Of a DNA stretch of 64,000 bases, positions 46,010 through 55,292 are shown in pieces; the stretch's first letter is position 1, and every line of letters begins with the position of its first letter. The stretch lies in NCBI GenBank assembly GCA_964609215.1, contig CAZSQZ010000014.1, forward strand, positions 23,301 to 87,300, given 5' to 3'. The notes beneath the pieces were generated by a model that saw nothing but the letters and a program-made list of their open reading frames with translations, ran no database searches and was not told the origin of the DNA. Made by a program: the position numbers and the translations under genes. Origin of the DNA: JABDKJ01 sp964609215. GTDB taxonomy: Bacteria; Bacteroidota; Bacteroidia; Flavobacteriales_D; JABDKJ01.

Positions 46010-46974
46010 CGTAAAAAAATCTCCCTTGATTTTAATTTATCTTCTGCCATCTTTGCCTTAAGCGTATCTAAATCATCAAACTTCTCTTCATCCCTTATTC
46101 TATCAATCAGCTCCACTTTTATTTCTCGACCATAAATATCTTCATTAAAGTCAAAAATATTAACCTCAATATGTCTTTCTCCAGATTGATTTTCAACCGT
46201 TGGATTGAATCCAATGCTCATCATACCCCGATATTTGGAACCATTCAGGAAGACATTTACCGCATAAACACCATCCATTGGAATCAATTTCAAATTCTCC
46301 TCTAAAGAGATATTTGCGGTAGGATAGCCCAGTTCTCTTCCTAGTTTTTTCCCCTCAATTACCTTTCCATTTAGTTGATAATTATATCCTAAATAGGAAT
46401 TGGCGGCAACAATATTTCCCTCGCATAAAGCTTTCCTAATTTTAGTAGAACTAATATTGACATCATCAATTTCCTGAGCGGAAATCTCTTCAACCTCAAA
46501 ATCATAAAGAGGAGCTAATTCATGAAGGGTTTCTAAATTGCCCTCTCTATTTCTTGCGAAATGATGGTCATAGCCAACTACAATTTTTCTAGCCTTTATT
46601 CTATTTACCAATAAATCCCTAACGAAATTGACAGCAGGCAAACGTGAAAACTCCTTTGTAAAAGGGTGAATAATTAGATGCTCAAGCCCAATTTCCTCGA
46701 GTTTCTCAATTTTCTCTGAAAGTGTGCTTAGCATCATTGGGCCATCCTGATCTGGAAATAAGACATGCCTGGGATGCGGATGAAAGGTTAAAAGAACCGA
46801 TTCCCCACCTTCATTTTTCGCAGTCTCAATGATTCTTTTCAAAATTTGTCTATGCCCTAAATGCACACCATCAAAAGTGCCTTGCGTTAATATGGCATGC
46901 TCAACTGCATATTCTTCTAAGTCTCGGTAAATTCTCAATGCTTTTCTGGAAAAATTGATTTGATAAGCGCTCAA
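46006..46974 (-). CDS. ribF: bifunctional riboflavin kinase / FAD synthetase
   Basis: A 322-residue enzyme turning riboflavin into FMN and FAD. The N-terminal adenylyltransferase half has 'LTQGTFDGVHLGHRQIL' near residue 30 and 'ISSTKIRKAL' near 170; the C-terminal flavokinase half has 'GKKLGRELGYPTANI' near 215 and 'HIEVNIFDFNEDIYG' near 275. Length fits the family. First of a two-gene minus-strand unit with the LRR protein. Confidence 0.95.
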   Translation of the reverse strand: MSAYQINFSRKALRIYRDLEEYAVEHAILTQGTFDGVHLGHRQILKRIIETAKNEGGESVLLTFHPHPRHVLFPDQDGPMMLSTLSEKIEKLEEIGLEHLIIHPFTKEFSRLPAVNFVRDLLVNRIKARKIVVGYDHHFARNREGNLETLHELAPLYDFEVEEISAQEIDDVNISSTKIRKALCEGNIVAANSYLGYNYQLNGKVIEGKKLGRELGYPTANISLEENLKLIPMDGVYAVNVFLNGSKYRGMMSIGFNPTVENQSGERHIEVNIFDFNEDIYGREIKVELIDRIRDEEKFDDLDTLKAKMAEDKLKSREIFLR

Positions 46975-47045
46975 AGATAATTGAAATCAGGTCCAAAAAA
47001 AATTATCAAAAATTGCTCCTTTTTTATTCAATCGATTTCTTTTAT

Positions 47046-47215
47046 AACCCAAATTATGCATTAGGGTTTTGTCAGGAGATTCCAAAATGCAATAAAATAA
47101 AGGGTTTATCAAATTCAGCGTAGCACCGTTACGGTTAATTTGAAAAATCCAGCAAAGCAATTGATTTTGCAGCAGTTTGGAATCGGACTAGAAAGTCTAA
47201 TACATAATTTGGGTT
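47046..47215. repeat. 170-bp nested foldback element upstream of atpD
   Basis: Four nested inverted repeats share one centre. Outer arms 47046-47064 and 47197-47215 are 19 bases with one mismatch (AACCCAAATTATGCATTAG against CTAATACATAATTTGGGTT). Inside lie GATTCCAAA (47078-47086) with TTTGGAATC (47176-47184), then 47102-47115 with 47137-47150 (12 of 14), and ACCGTTACGGT at the core. It fills most of the 300 bases between ribF and atpD, and its right arm contains the -33 element of the atpD promoter. It may be a MITE/REP-like element or a structured non-coding RNA. Confidence 0.6.
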
Positions 47216-47238
47216 TAACCTTTAAAATACTACTTTTG
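47208..47238 (+). promoter_or_regulatory. promoter of atpD-atpC (TTTG ... TACTTTTG)
   Basis: A -33 TTTG at 47208-47211 and a -7 TACTTTTG at 47231-47238 are separated by 19 bases, a good match to the Bacteroidota housekeeping promoter. Transcription should begin near 47245, giving a leader of about 30 bases to the ATG at 47275. Confidence 0.75.
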
Positions 47239-47274
47239 CGCTCGAATTTTAACACCTATTAATAAATAGCAAAA

Positions 47275-48789
47275 ATGGCTGACAATATTGGTAAAATCAC
47301 ACAGGTAATCGGACCGGTAATTGACGTATGTTTTGAAAACGAAAACAAGCTTCCAAATATTTTAGATTCTTTGGAGATTACAAGAGAAGATGGAACTGTT
47401 CTAGTTTTAGAAACACAACAGCATGTTGGAGAGGATACGGTAAGAACCATTTCAATGGAAGCAACCGATGGATTGAAAAGAGGAATGCCAGTTGTTGCAA
47501 CAGGAACTCCAATTACAATGCCCACGGGAGATAAGGTAAGAGGAAGGCTCTTTAATGTTGTTGGCCAAGCAATTGATGGTATCGATGATTTATCTGGTGA
47601 AGGCGGCTCTCCTATTCACAGAGATGCACCTAAATTCGAGGATTTATCTACTGCAGATGAAATTCTATTCACAGGTATTAAGGTAATCGACTTGATTGAG
47701 CCTTATGCAAAAGGTGGTAAAATTGGATTATTTGGTGGTGCCGGTGTAGGTAAAACCGTATTGATCATGGAGTTGATCAACAATATTGCGAAAGGATATT
47801 CTGGATTCTCAGTTTTTGCCGGTGTTGGTGAAAGAACAAGAGAAGGAAATGACCTTTTGAGAGAGATGATTGAGTCTGGAGTAATTAAGTACGGTGAAGA
47901 TTTCCTTCATAGCATGGAAAAAGGAGAATGGGATCTTTCTAAAGTTGATAAAGAAGAATTAAAGAAATCTCAAGCAACATTGGTTTTTGGACAGATGAAT
48001 GAGCCTCCTGGAGCGCGAGCAAGAGTTGCTCTTTCCGGATTAACAATGGCAGAATATTATAGAGATGGAGGTGGTTCCGATGGTGGAGGAAATGATATTC
48101 TTTTCTTCATAGATAATATTTTCAGATTTACACAAGCTGGTTCTGAAGTATCAGCACTTCTCGGTCGTATGCCATCTGCGGTAGGGTACCAACCAACTTT
48201 AGCCACTGAGATGGGACAAATGCAAGAGCGCATTACTTCAACAAAGAAAGGGTCTATTACATCTGTTCAAGCAGTATATGTGCCAGCGGATGATTTAACA
48301 GATCCAGCTCCTGCAACTACTTTCTCTCACTTGGATGCGACAACGGTACTTTCTAGAAAGATTGCATCTTTAGGTATCTATCCAGCGGTAGATCCCTTAG
48401 ATTCTACTTCTAGAATCTTGACACCTCAAATTGTAGGTGATTTGCATTATAATACTGCTCAAAGAGTAAAAGAAACACTTCAGAGATATAATGAATTACA
48501 AGACATTATTGCCATCCTAGGTATGGATGAATTGAGTGAAGAAGATAAGATGACGGTTTATCGTGCTAGAAAAGTATCTCGTTTCTTATCTCAACCTTTC
48601 CACGTAGCAGAGCAGTTTACTGGAACTCCTGGTGTTTTGGTTTCAATTGAAGATACGATCAAAGGATTCAATATGATTTTGGATGGTGAGGTTGATCAAT
48701 ACCCAGAAGCAGCTTTCAACTTGAAAGGAACAATTGAAGAGGTAATTGAAGCAGGTCAGAAAATGTTGGATGACGTAGCAAACAAATAA
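47275..48789 (+). CDS. atpD: F1Fo ATP synthase subunit beta
   Basis: A 504-residue catalytic beta subunit. Walker A GGAGVGKT at 154-161, the VGERTREGNDL loop, 'ILFFIDNIFRFTQAG' (Walker B region), and the regulatory DELSEED stretch near 420 are all clear. It makes ATP on the inner membrane from the ion gradient. As in other Bacteroidota, atpD and atpC lie apart from the other subunit genes. Two bases separate it from atpC. Confidence 0.99.
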   Translation: MADNIGKITQVIGPVIDVCFENENKLPNILDSLEITREDGTVLVLETQQHVGEDTVRTISMEATDGLKRGMPVVATGTPITMPTGDKVRGRLFNVVGQAIDGIDDLSGEGGSPIHRDAPKFEDLSTADEILFTGIKVIDLIEPYAKGGKIGLFGGAGVGKTVLIMELINNIAKGYSGFSVFAGVGERTREGNDLLREMIESGVIKYGEDFLHSMEKGEWDLSKVDKEELKKSQATLVFGQMNEPPGARARVALSGLTMAEYYRDGGGSDGGGNDILFFIDNIFRFTQAGSEVSALLGRMPSAVGYQPTLATEMGQMQERITSTKKGSITSVQAVYVPADDLTDPAPATTFSHLDATTVLSRKIASLGIYPAVDPLDSTSRILTPQIVGDLHYNTAQRVKETLQRYNELQDIIAILGMDELSEEDKMTVYRARKVSRFLSQPFHVAEQFTGTPGVLVSIEDTIKGFNMILDGEVDQYPEAAFNLKGTIEEVIEAGQKMLDDVANK

Positions 48790-48791
48790 GA

Positions 48792-49028
48792 ATGACTGTA
48801 GAGATTATCACCCCAGACAAGAACATCTATAACGGAGAAGCAAAATATGTTTCTGTACCTGGTATTGATGGAAGTTTAGGAATATTAAACAATCACGCTC
48901 CACTTATTACAACCTTGATAAAAGGTGAAATTCTGGTGAGAAAGGAAGACGGTTCAGAAGAAAACATTCCAGTTGCTGGAGGTGTTTTGGAAGTTTTGAA
49001 AAATAAAGTGATTATTCTGGCGGAGTAA
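48792..49028 (+). CDS. atpC: F1Fo ATP synthase subunit epsilon (short form)
   Basis: A 78-residue epsilon subunit holding only the N-terminal beta-sandwich (MTVEIITPDKNIYNGEA, 'VPGIDGSLGILNNHAPLI', 'VAGGVLEVLKNKVIILAE'). The C-terminal helical hairpin that inhibits ATP hydrolysis in longer forms is missing, which is normal in this phylum. It links the rotor shaft with the c-ring. Followed by a terminator. Confidence 0.96.
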   Translation: MTVEIITPDKNIYNGEAKYVSVPGIDGSLGILNNHAPLITTLIKGEILVRKEDGSEENIPVAGGVLEVLKNKVIILAE

Positions 49029-49051
49029 TTTCTTTTGTAAAATATATGTTT

Positions 49052-49083
49052 TAAACGCTGCTCTTTTGGGTGGCGTTTTTTAT
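49052..49083 (+). terminator. terminator after atpC
   Basis: AAACGC ... GCGTTTTTT forms an imperfect stem-loop (AACGCTGCTC against GGGTGGCGTT with a small bulge) 24 bases after the atpC stop, followed by a T-run. It reaches the stop of the convergent S74 gene. Confidence 0.75.
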
Positions 49084-51926
49084 TTGCCTTCTAATTCTTC
49101 TATCCTATTGATTAAGTTTTGAATTAACTCATTTTGCGCTTCCACTTCTTTATTCTGTTCCTGAATAGCCATAATTAAAACCGGAATCAAATCTGAATAA
49201 TACACACCCAAAACATCAACTTCTTTTTTAACCCTGTTATTTCTGTCTTCACTAAGATACTCCCATTCCCAGTCTTTAACTACTTCTGGAATTACTTCTT
49301 GCAGATCTTGAGCAATTAGTCCAATTTTAGTTCCTTCCTCCGGAAAGGACTTCCATTGAAAACTAACGGGTTTCAGTTTCATAACCTCATCCAGACCATA
49401 AGAAATTTGACGAATATTTTGTTTTTCATTTCTATCGGAAGTGTTGATGATACCATTTGTTGCAAAAACGGTACTCCACCTGTTAGCTGCTGCACCTAAT
49501 GCGTCTAAACCATTCGTTTGGGGTCGCCATGTTGCATCTACTTCTAGGATAAAAGCACCCTCATCATCTATATCTTCTGAACCTATTGTAACACCATCAC
49601 CTGTGCCCATTCCAATATGTAGATCATTAGTAGGAGCATTGTTTTTTATCCCAACATTACCAAGAGAAATTGTTGTACCTGTAGCACTCATGTCAGTTCC
49701 ATATATCAAATTGCCAATTACCAATTGATTACTTATAGTTGGAACAGTAGATGTAATATTATTTCCCAAAATGATATTATTTGACCCCGTGCTAATCGTA
49801 GCACCTGCCTCATACCCAATAGCAATATTATTATTTCCAGTACTTAGGTTACTTAAGGTACTATAACCTATGCCTAAATTAGCATCTCCTTCAACCTCTG
49901 GCAAAGCAAAATCTCCAATAGCGATATTATCATTAGCAACTAGTGCATCACTCATTGCGAAGTATCCCAAAGCAATATTACTATCTGACAAATCTGCATT
50001 TTCCATTGCACGCATTCCAATAGCAATATTTTGATCTCCCCTACCATCAAACATAGCACCTCTTCCAACTACAACATTTCGGTCTCCAATACCACCGTTA
50101 AAAGCTTGATGACCTATAAGAACATTATCTTCAGTACCATTCGTATTCTGGCCAGCTCCAAAACCAATTGCAACATCCCTCAAAGAAGAATTGAGCAAGG
50201 AACTATGTCCAATAGCAACTGATTCATTTTTTATAGAAGAGCCATTCATAGCTGCAAAACCAATTGCAACAGAATTATTTGCTGATGCTTGTTGCATAGC
50301 TTCCGCACCAATTCCTACACTTTCAATTCCCACCATTTGATTGCCACTCAAGGAACCTATTGTTACATTATGTGTTCCGTTTCCTTGGCGAAAAGCATTA
50401 GCTCCAAGCATTACATTATCAGAAGAGTTGACTACTGATAAACCAGCAAAATATCCTATAGCTACATCAAAACCAGAGCCTCCATCTGAGTCCAATGCAC
50501 GATCACCTATTGCAACATTATTTGTTGAACTGGTTTCTGCCCCCATTGCTCTTCGACCTATTCCAATGTTACTCGAGCTTTGCGTATTAAATCTTAGCGC
50601 TTGAGACCCGATCGCCACATTATGACTGCCCAAAATATTTTCCTCAAGAGAATTATTCCCAATTGCCACATTTCTAGAACCAGAAGTAATAGATCCTGCA
50701 GCTAACTCACCCATCGCAACATTTTCAAAACCATCGGTTAATGATTGCAAAACCCAAACACCAACTCCTGTATTTCTTCGTCCCGTGGTAACAGATCCCA
50801 TGGCTCTATACCCTATGGCACTATTATGAAACCCACTAGAATTTGCCCCCAATGCCTCTCTACCTATCGCAACGTTTAAAGATCCAGAAGAATTGCTTGT
50901 AAGCGCATGTCTTCCTATTGCAATGTTATAATCTCCAGTGTTAAGGAAATCCAAGGCATTTTCTCCTATGGCTATATTGAATTCACCATCATTGTTATCT
51001 ACCATTGCAAAATTTCCTATGGCTATATTGTTTCCTCCAAATTCACTATTTCGCATAGCCTGATATCCAATTCCTATATTTCCAGTGGTAACATTATCCA
51101 TTAAAGACTGATAACCTATTCCAATATTATTATTACCACCGAAGTTGGAAAACAAACTCTCTTGGCCAATTGCTATGTTACTGCTTCCAAAGCTCATATT
51201 TAACAAACTTGAATTCCCCAGTGCTATATTGTTATTTCCAACAGAATTTGAAGCCATAGCCTCATTTCCAATTGCTAGGTTATCATCCCCAACATTATAC
51301 ATTAAGCTACTATTCCCCAAAGAAATATTTCTAAGAGCTCCATTTCCTGTTGTCTGAGAATTAATACCTATTGCTAAGTTATCAGAACTGCTTCCAACTA
51401 AATTTCTTCCCGCTCCTTCTCCTATAAAAAGACTTGTAGCATTTGAAGAATTTTCTCCTGCTTCATAACCAATTTTAAGAGGCGAATTAGATGGGTTTTC
51501 AAATTGCCCATTTGTTGAAATACGAAATCTTTCCACTCCATTGGTTCTAAAAACCAAATCTTGCGCATCTGTTGTTCCAACATAATCTGTTGAAGACAAT
51601 GTACCTTCATTACCATCTCTGCGCCAAAAGCCTGTACCCTCTCTTCCGATCGGCAACCACCCTTCAATTGTATTTTTATAATAGTAGAATATTTCTTCAA
51701 TTGAATCATAAACCATCAGCCCATCAGCAGGGTTTGAAATAGCCAATCGTTGAGTGCTTGTCATTCTCGGAATAAGCAATCCTTTATCATCTGCGACAAC
51801 ATCCAAAATAGCTGAAGGATCTGGGTTACTGCCATCCTCATTAATTCCAATATTTTGACCTATTAAATCAACGTTAAAAAGCAATGCAAAAATGTAGATG
51901 AAATGTTTAATACAAGATGAAGACAT
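49080..51926 (-). CDS. large repeat protein with C-terminal S74 chaperone domain
   Basis: A 948-residue secreted protein (signal peptide cut near IGQN). After an N-terminal segment common in such proteins ('SAILDVVADDKGLLIPRMT') come about 30 copies of a 17-residue repeat with core N-I-A-I-G-x-x-A-L (about 160-745), predicted to form a left-handed beta-roll as in YadA-type heads. The C-terminus is a peptidase S74/intramolecular chaperone domain: 'NTSDRNEKQNIRQI' with the Ser-Asp...Lys pattern, 'KLKPVSFQWK' and 'IGLIAQDLQEVIPEVV', then a short coiled coil. In phage tail spikes and related proteins this domain drives trimer assembly and cuts itself off. No phage genes are nearby, so it is likely a surface fibre. 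No T9SS sorting domain is seen. Confidence 0.85.
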   Translation of the reverse strand: MSSSCIKHFIYIFALLFNVDLIGQNIGINEDGSNPDPSAILDVVADDKGLLIPRMTSTQRLAISNPADGLMVYDSIEEIFYYYKNTIEGWLPIGREGTGFWRRDGNEGTLSSTDYVGTTDAQDLVFRTNGVERFRISTNGQFENPSNSPLKIGYEAGENSSNATSLFIGEGAGRNLVGSSSDNLAIGINSQTTGNGALRNISLGNSSLMYNVGDDNLAIGNEAMASNSVGNNNIALGNSSLLNMSFGSSNIAIGQESLFSNFGGNNNIGIGYQSLMDNVTTGNIGIGYQAMRNSEFGGNNIAIGNFAMVDNNDGEFNIAIGENALDFLNTGDYNIAIGRHALTSNSSGSLNVAIGREALGANSSGFHNSAIGYRAMGSVTTGRRNTGVGVWVLQSLTDGFENVAMGELAAGSITSGSRNVAIGNNSLEENILGSHNVAIGSQALRFNTQSSSNIGIGRRAMGAETSSTNNVAIGDRALDSDGGSGFDVAIGYFAGLSVVNSSDNVMLGANAFRQGNGTHNVTIGSLSGNQMVGIESVGIGAEAMQQASANNSVAIGFAAMNGSSIKNESVAIGHSSLLNSSLRDVAIGFGAGQNTNGTEDNVLIGHQAFNGGIGDRNVVVGRGAMFDGRGDQNIAIGMRAMENADLSDSNIALGYFAMSDALVANDNIAIGDFALPEVEGDANLGIGYSTLSNLSTGNNNIAIGYEAGATISTGSNNIILGNNITSTVPTISNQLVIGNLIYGTDMSATGTTISLGNVGIKNNAPTNDLHIGMGTGDGVTIGSEDIDDEGAFILEVDATWRPQTNGLDALGAAANRWSTVFATNGIINTSDRNEKQNIRQISYGLDEVMKLKPVSFQWKSFPEEGTKIGLIAQDLQEVIPEVVKDWEWEYLSEDRNNRVKKEVDVLGVYYSDLIPVLIMAIQEQNKEVEAQNELIQNLINRIEELEGK

Positions 51927-52082
51927 AGGCTAGATTTAATTCCATTTGTTTTTCAGATTAAATTTAAAGCCAAACGGAAAAGTTTACCAGATTTCTGAAC
52001 AGCAATGAGAATGTGGCACACTTCATCAAGAATTCGGCACTTTTTCAAAACTATTGAGCATTCTTTTGGTTAATTTTAAAGC

Positions 52083-53189
52083 GTGTTAGGCTTTAAATTC
52101 ACAGAATATAAACCAGAAAAAGACTTAAGAACGCCTTTTGAAAGGCTATTAGACATTTTTTTGGAGTTAGTCACCTACACTTCTGGAGATGTAGATGAAG
52201 CTTTAGATTGGCTCAAAGAAGTGGATAAAGCGCATAACTTAACAGATGATGACTACACCATTGACGACTTCATTAATGAATTAAAGGAAAAAGGTTTTAT
52301 TAGAGATGAAGATAGACAAGGGGGAAATGGTGGAGTTAAGATTACAGCCAAAACAGAGCAAAGTATTCGACAAAGAGCCTTAGATCAAATTTTTGGAAAA
52401 TTAAAGAAAGGAGATTCTGGAAATCACAAAACCAAGTTTACTGGAAAAGGTGATGAACTACTTCCAGACCTTCGTCCTTATCAATTTGGAGATAAACAAG
52501 AGCAAATTTCTTTCAACGATTCTCTCAGAAATGCGCAAATCAATCACGGTATTGATGACTTCAAATTAACCGAAAATGATTTAGAGGTAAGAGAAACAGA
52601 ATATAAGTCTTTAAGCTCTACGGTCTTAATGATAGATATTTCCCACTCCATGATATTATACGGTGAGGATAGAATCACCCCTGCCAAGAAAGTAGCAATG
52701 GCCTTGGCTGAAATGATCAATAGAAGATATCCAAAAGATACTTTGGACATTGTTGTTTTTGGAAATGATGCCTGGCAAATTCAGGTGAAAGATCTTCCTT
52801 ACTTAAAGGTTGGTCCTTACCATACAAATACAATAGCAGGATTAGAGTTAGCAATGGATATTTTGCGAAGAAAGAAAAATGCAAATAGACAAATCTTCAT
52901 GGTAACGGATGGAAAACCATCTTGCATGAAAGAGAATGGCCAATACTATAAAAACAGTTTTGGTCTGGATCCTAAGATTGTAGCAAAGACCACTAATCTA
53001 GCTAGACAATGCAGAAAAGTTAATATTCCAATTACCACATTCATGATTGCTAGAGACCCATACCTTCAAAAATTTGTAGAAGATTTTACAGAAGCGAACC
53101 AGGGCAAGGCGTTCTATAGCAGTTTAGATGGTTTAGGAGAATTTATATTTGAAGATTACGAAAGAAATAGAAGAAAAAGAGTAAGATGA
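52083..53189 (+). CDS. VWA-domain protein, partner of the AAA+ ATPase
   Basis: A 368-residue cytoplasmic protein starting at GTG 52083; no ATG lies near the N-terminus. Residues about 176-360 are a von Willebrand A domain with an intact MIDAS start DISHS (Asp185, Ser187, Ser189) and 'IFMVTDGKPS'. The acidic N-terminal helical part is typical of VWA proteins paired with MoxR/Mg-chelatase-like ATPases. It overlaps the ATPase gene by 4 bases, a strong sign that the two act together, probably in cofactor insertion or complex remodelling. Target unknown. Confidence 0.85.
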   Translation: MLGFKFTEYKPEKDLRTPFERLLDIFLELVTYTSGDVDEALDWLKEVDKAHNLTDDDYTIDDFINELKEKGFIRDEDRQGGNGGVKITAKTEQSIRQRALDQIFGKLKKGDSGNHKTKFTGKGDELLPDLRPYQFGDKQEQISFNDSLRNAQINHGIDDFKLTENDLEVRETEYKSLSSTVLMIDISHSMILYGEDRITPAKKVAMALAEMINRRYPKDTLDIVVFGNDAWQIQVKDLPYLKVGPYHTNTIAGLELAMDILRRKKNANRQIFMVTDGKPSCMKENGQYYKNSFGLDPKIVAKTTNLARQCRKVNIPITTFMIARDPYLQKFVEDFTEANQGKAFYSSLDGLGEFIFEDYERNRRKRVR

Positions 53190-54694
53190 GTAATGAGCTT
53201 TTGAAGATAAAAACACTAGGAGAACTCAAGAAAAGTAAATGGGTTTCTAAATCAGTGAAGGATGAAATGAGAGATAATCTCATTGAAAAACTAAAAAATG
53301 AAGCAGTTGTTTTTGAAGGAATTTTAGGATATGAAGACACGGTAATTCCACAAATAGAAAGAGCTATCCTAAGCAAGCATAATATGATCTTATTGGGACT
53401 AAGAGGGCAAGCAAAAACCCGAATGGCAAGACTAATGACCCAACTTCTTGATGAATATATTCCAGTGATTACGGGCACCGATTTAAACGAAGACCCATTT
53501 AATCCCTTGAGCTTACAAGCCCAAAGTATTCTAGAAGAGAATGGAGAAAATACTTCTATCTCTTGGTGGCACCGATCAGAACGTTATACCGAAAAATTAG
53601 CAACTCCAGATGTTTCCGTTGCAGATTTAATTGGCGATGTTGATCCTATAAAAGCAGCCAATCTAAAATTAGATTATACAGATGAGCGAGTAATTCATTT
53701 TGGTTTGATTCCTCGTTCTCATCGTTCTCTGTTTGTGATTAATGAACTTCCAGATTTACAACCTAGACTTCAAGTTGCTCTTTTTAATATGTTGCAAGAA
53801 GGAGATGTTCAAATCAGAGGATTTAAAATGCGAATGGATTTAGATACGCAGTTTATTTTTACCGCCAATCCTGAAGATTACACCAATAGGGGAGCAATTA
53901 TTACTCCATTAAAAGATAGAATAGAATCACAAATTATTACGCACTATCCAAAAAGTATTGCCATTTCAAAAGAGATTACCAAACAGGAAGCTGGTCTCAC
54001 AGATGCACAAAAAAAGAACATTGAAGTCCATCCCTTAATTGAAGACCTGATCGAACAAATCGCTTTCGAAGCAAGAGAAAGTGAATACATTGATCAAAAA
54101 AGTGGAGTTTCAGCACGGTTAACAATATCAGCATATGAGAGTTTAATTTCTGCTATTGAGAGGAGAATGCTCATTAACAACGAAAAGAAAGGAATTGCAA
54201 GGTTGGGCGATGTCTATAACGTAATTCCAGCAATCACAGGAAAAGTAGAGCTCCTCTATGAAGGCGAACAAGAAGGCGCTGCACAAATTGCTCAGCATCT
54301 GATAGGAAAAGCGATCAGAACTTTGTTCCCAACCTATTTTCCTGATCCTGAGATTTTCAAAAAGCGAAAAGAGATGGACAATATCTATAGACCTTTGGTT
54401 GATTTCTTTTCTGTAAATGAAGTAGAACTCTTAAGTGATGATACGCAAAAGGAGTACAAAGAGACATTGAATTCTATTCCCGGATTGAATACAATTGTAA
54501 AAAAGTACATTCCTAAAGCAGATGATACAACAAAACTACTCATGCAGGAATTTATCATTCATGGACTGACAGAATTCTCCATTTTAAGTAAGCATGTTCT
54601 TGACACTGGATTGTCCTTTAGTGATCTATTTAGCACTGTATTCTCAAGTGGAAATGATGAGGACGAGTATAGTGGAGGTTATTATGAAAACTAA
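53186..54694 (+). CDS. AAA+ ATPase, magnesium-chelatase-like
   Basis: A 502-residue AAA+ protein. Walker A is GLRGQAKT (71-78); the Walker B equivalent is SLFVINELPD (181-190), with Asn186 where Asp is usual, followed by 'VALFNMLQEGDVQIRG' and 'FIFTANPEDYTNRG' (sensor 1). The Asn-Glu form of Walker B is, as far as I recall, common in this subgroup. The C-terminal 250 residues are helical. It should work with the VWA protein just upstream (4-base overlap), like BchI/BchD or MoxR/VWA pairs. Substrate unknown; a true Mg-chelatase role is unlikely. Confidence 0.88.
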   Translation: MSNELLKIKTLGELKKSKWVSKSVKDEMRDNLIEKLKNEAVVFEGILGYEDTVIPQIERAILSKHNMILLGLRGQAKTRMARLMTQLLDEYIPVITGTDLNEDPFNPLSLQAQSILEENGENTSISWWHRSERYTEKLATPDVSVADLIGDVDPIKAANLKLDYTDERVIHFGLIPRSHRSLFVINELPDLQPRLQVALFNMLQEGDVQIRGFKMRMDLDTQFIFTANPEDYTNRGAIITPLKDRIESQIITHYPKSIAISKEITKQEAGLTDAQKKNIEVHPLIEDLIEQIAFEARESEYIDQKSGVSARLTISAYESLISAIERRMLINNEKKGIARLGDVYNVIPAITGKVELLYEGEQEGAAQIAQHLIGKAIRTLFPTYFPDPEIFKKRKEMDNIYRPLVDFFSVNEVELLSDDTQKEYKETLNSIPGLNTIVKKYIPKADDTTKLLMQEFIIHGLTEFSILSKHVLDTGLSFSDLFSTVFSSGNDEDEYSGGYYEN

Positions 54695-54710
54695 ATGTTC
54701 CTAATAATTT

Positions 54711-55292
54711 TTGAAGCTAAACATTAGAATACTAGCTCTAATAACCTTATTTGGTTTCCCTTTTCTAGCTTGGATCATTTGGTATTTCTTTGGAAAAACA
54801 GACTTTTGGTTACTCTTAGAAAACAAGAGGAATCCGTTTCTTCAAATTCTGGTGGGTTTACTTTTTGGAGGAATCTCTGCTTTAATAGCAATTCAAATAA
54901 TTAGAGTTCCAGCTATCGAAAAAGCATCTAGAAAATATTCACAATTAATGGCTCGCTTAAAATTGACTATGCCATTAATTATACTAATTTCAATTGCCGC
55001 AGGAGTTGGAGAAGAAATACTGTTTAGAGCAGTGATTCAAAATCTCATAGGCTTATGGCCAGCTGCTGTTATTTTCGTTGCCATTCATGGTTACCTCAAT
55101 CCAATGAACTGGGGTATTTCTCTTTATGGTATTTATTTAGTCATTATTGCAGCTTGCTTCGGTTATCTTTACAATAATCTGGGAATTTGGTCTGCAGCAA
55201 TGGCCCACGCAATATTCGACTTTGTACTTTTGTATTATGTTAAAAATGACTTACTATATCCAAAAACTGATCATCATCATGAAGAAGAATAA
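54711..55292 (+). CDS. CPBP-family intramembrane protease
   Basis: A 193-residue membrane protein with six hydrophobic segments. The CPBP (Abi/Rce1-like) motifs are present: EEILFR (Glu101-Glu102-xxx-Arg106), His126 in FVAIHGYLNP and His166 with Asp170 in MAHAIFD. These residues form the glutamate-type active site. The start is TTG at 54711. It ends in a polar HHHEEE tail and overlaps the next gene by 14 bases. It may process membrane proteins or protect against peptides; the target is unknown. Confidence 0.85.
   Translation: MKLNIRILALITLFGFPFLAWIIWYFFGKTDFWLLLENKRNPFLQILVGLLFGGISALIAIQIIRVPAIEKASRKYSQLMARLKLTMPLIILISIAAGVGEEILFRAVIQNLIGLWPAAVIFVAIHGYLNPMNWGISLYGIYLVIIAACFGYLYNNLGIWSAAMAHAIFDFVLLYYVKNDLLYPKTDHHHEEE

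Noticed and set aside
51422..51709. Second minus-strand frame inside the S74 protein gene
   Set aside because: It overlaps an intact frame with clear domain content and has a low-complexity translation; a frame shadow.
53186..54694. True magnesium chelatase subunit
   Set aside because: The fold matches, but no chlorophyll or cobalamin genes are nearby and the third chelatase subunit is missing; kept as chelatase-like.
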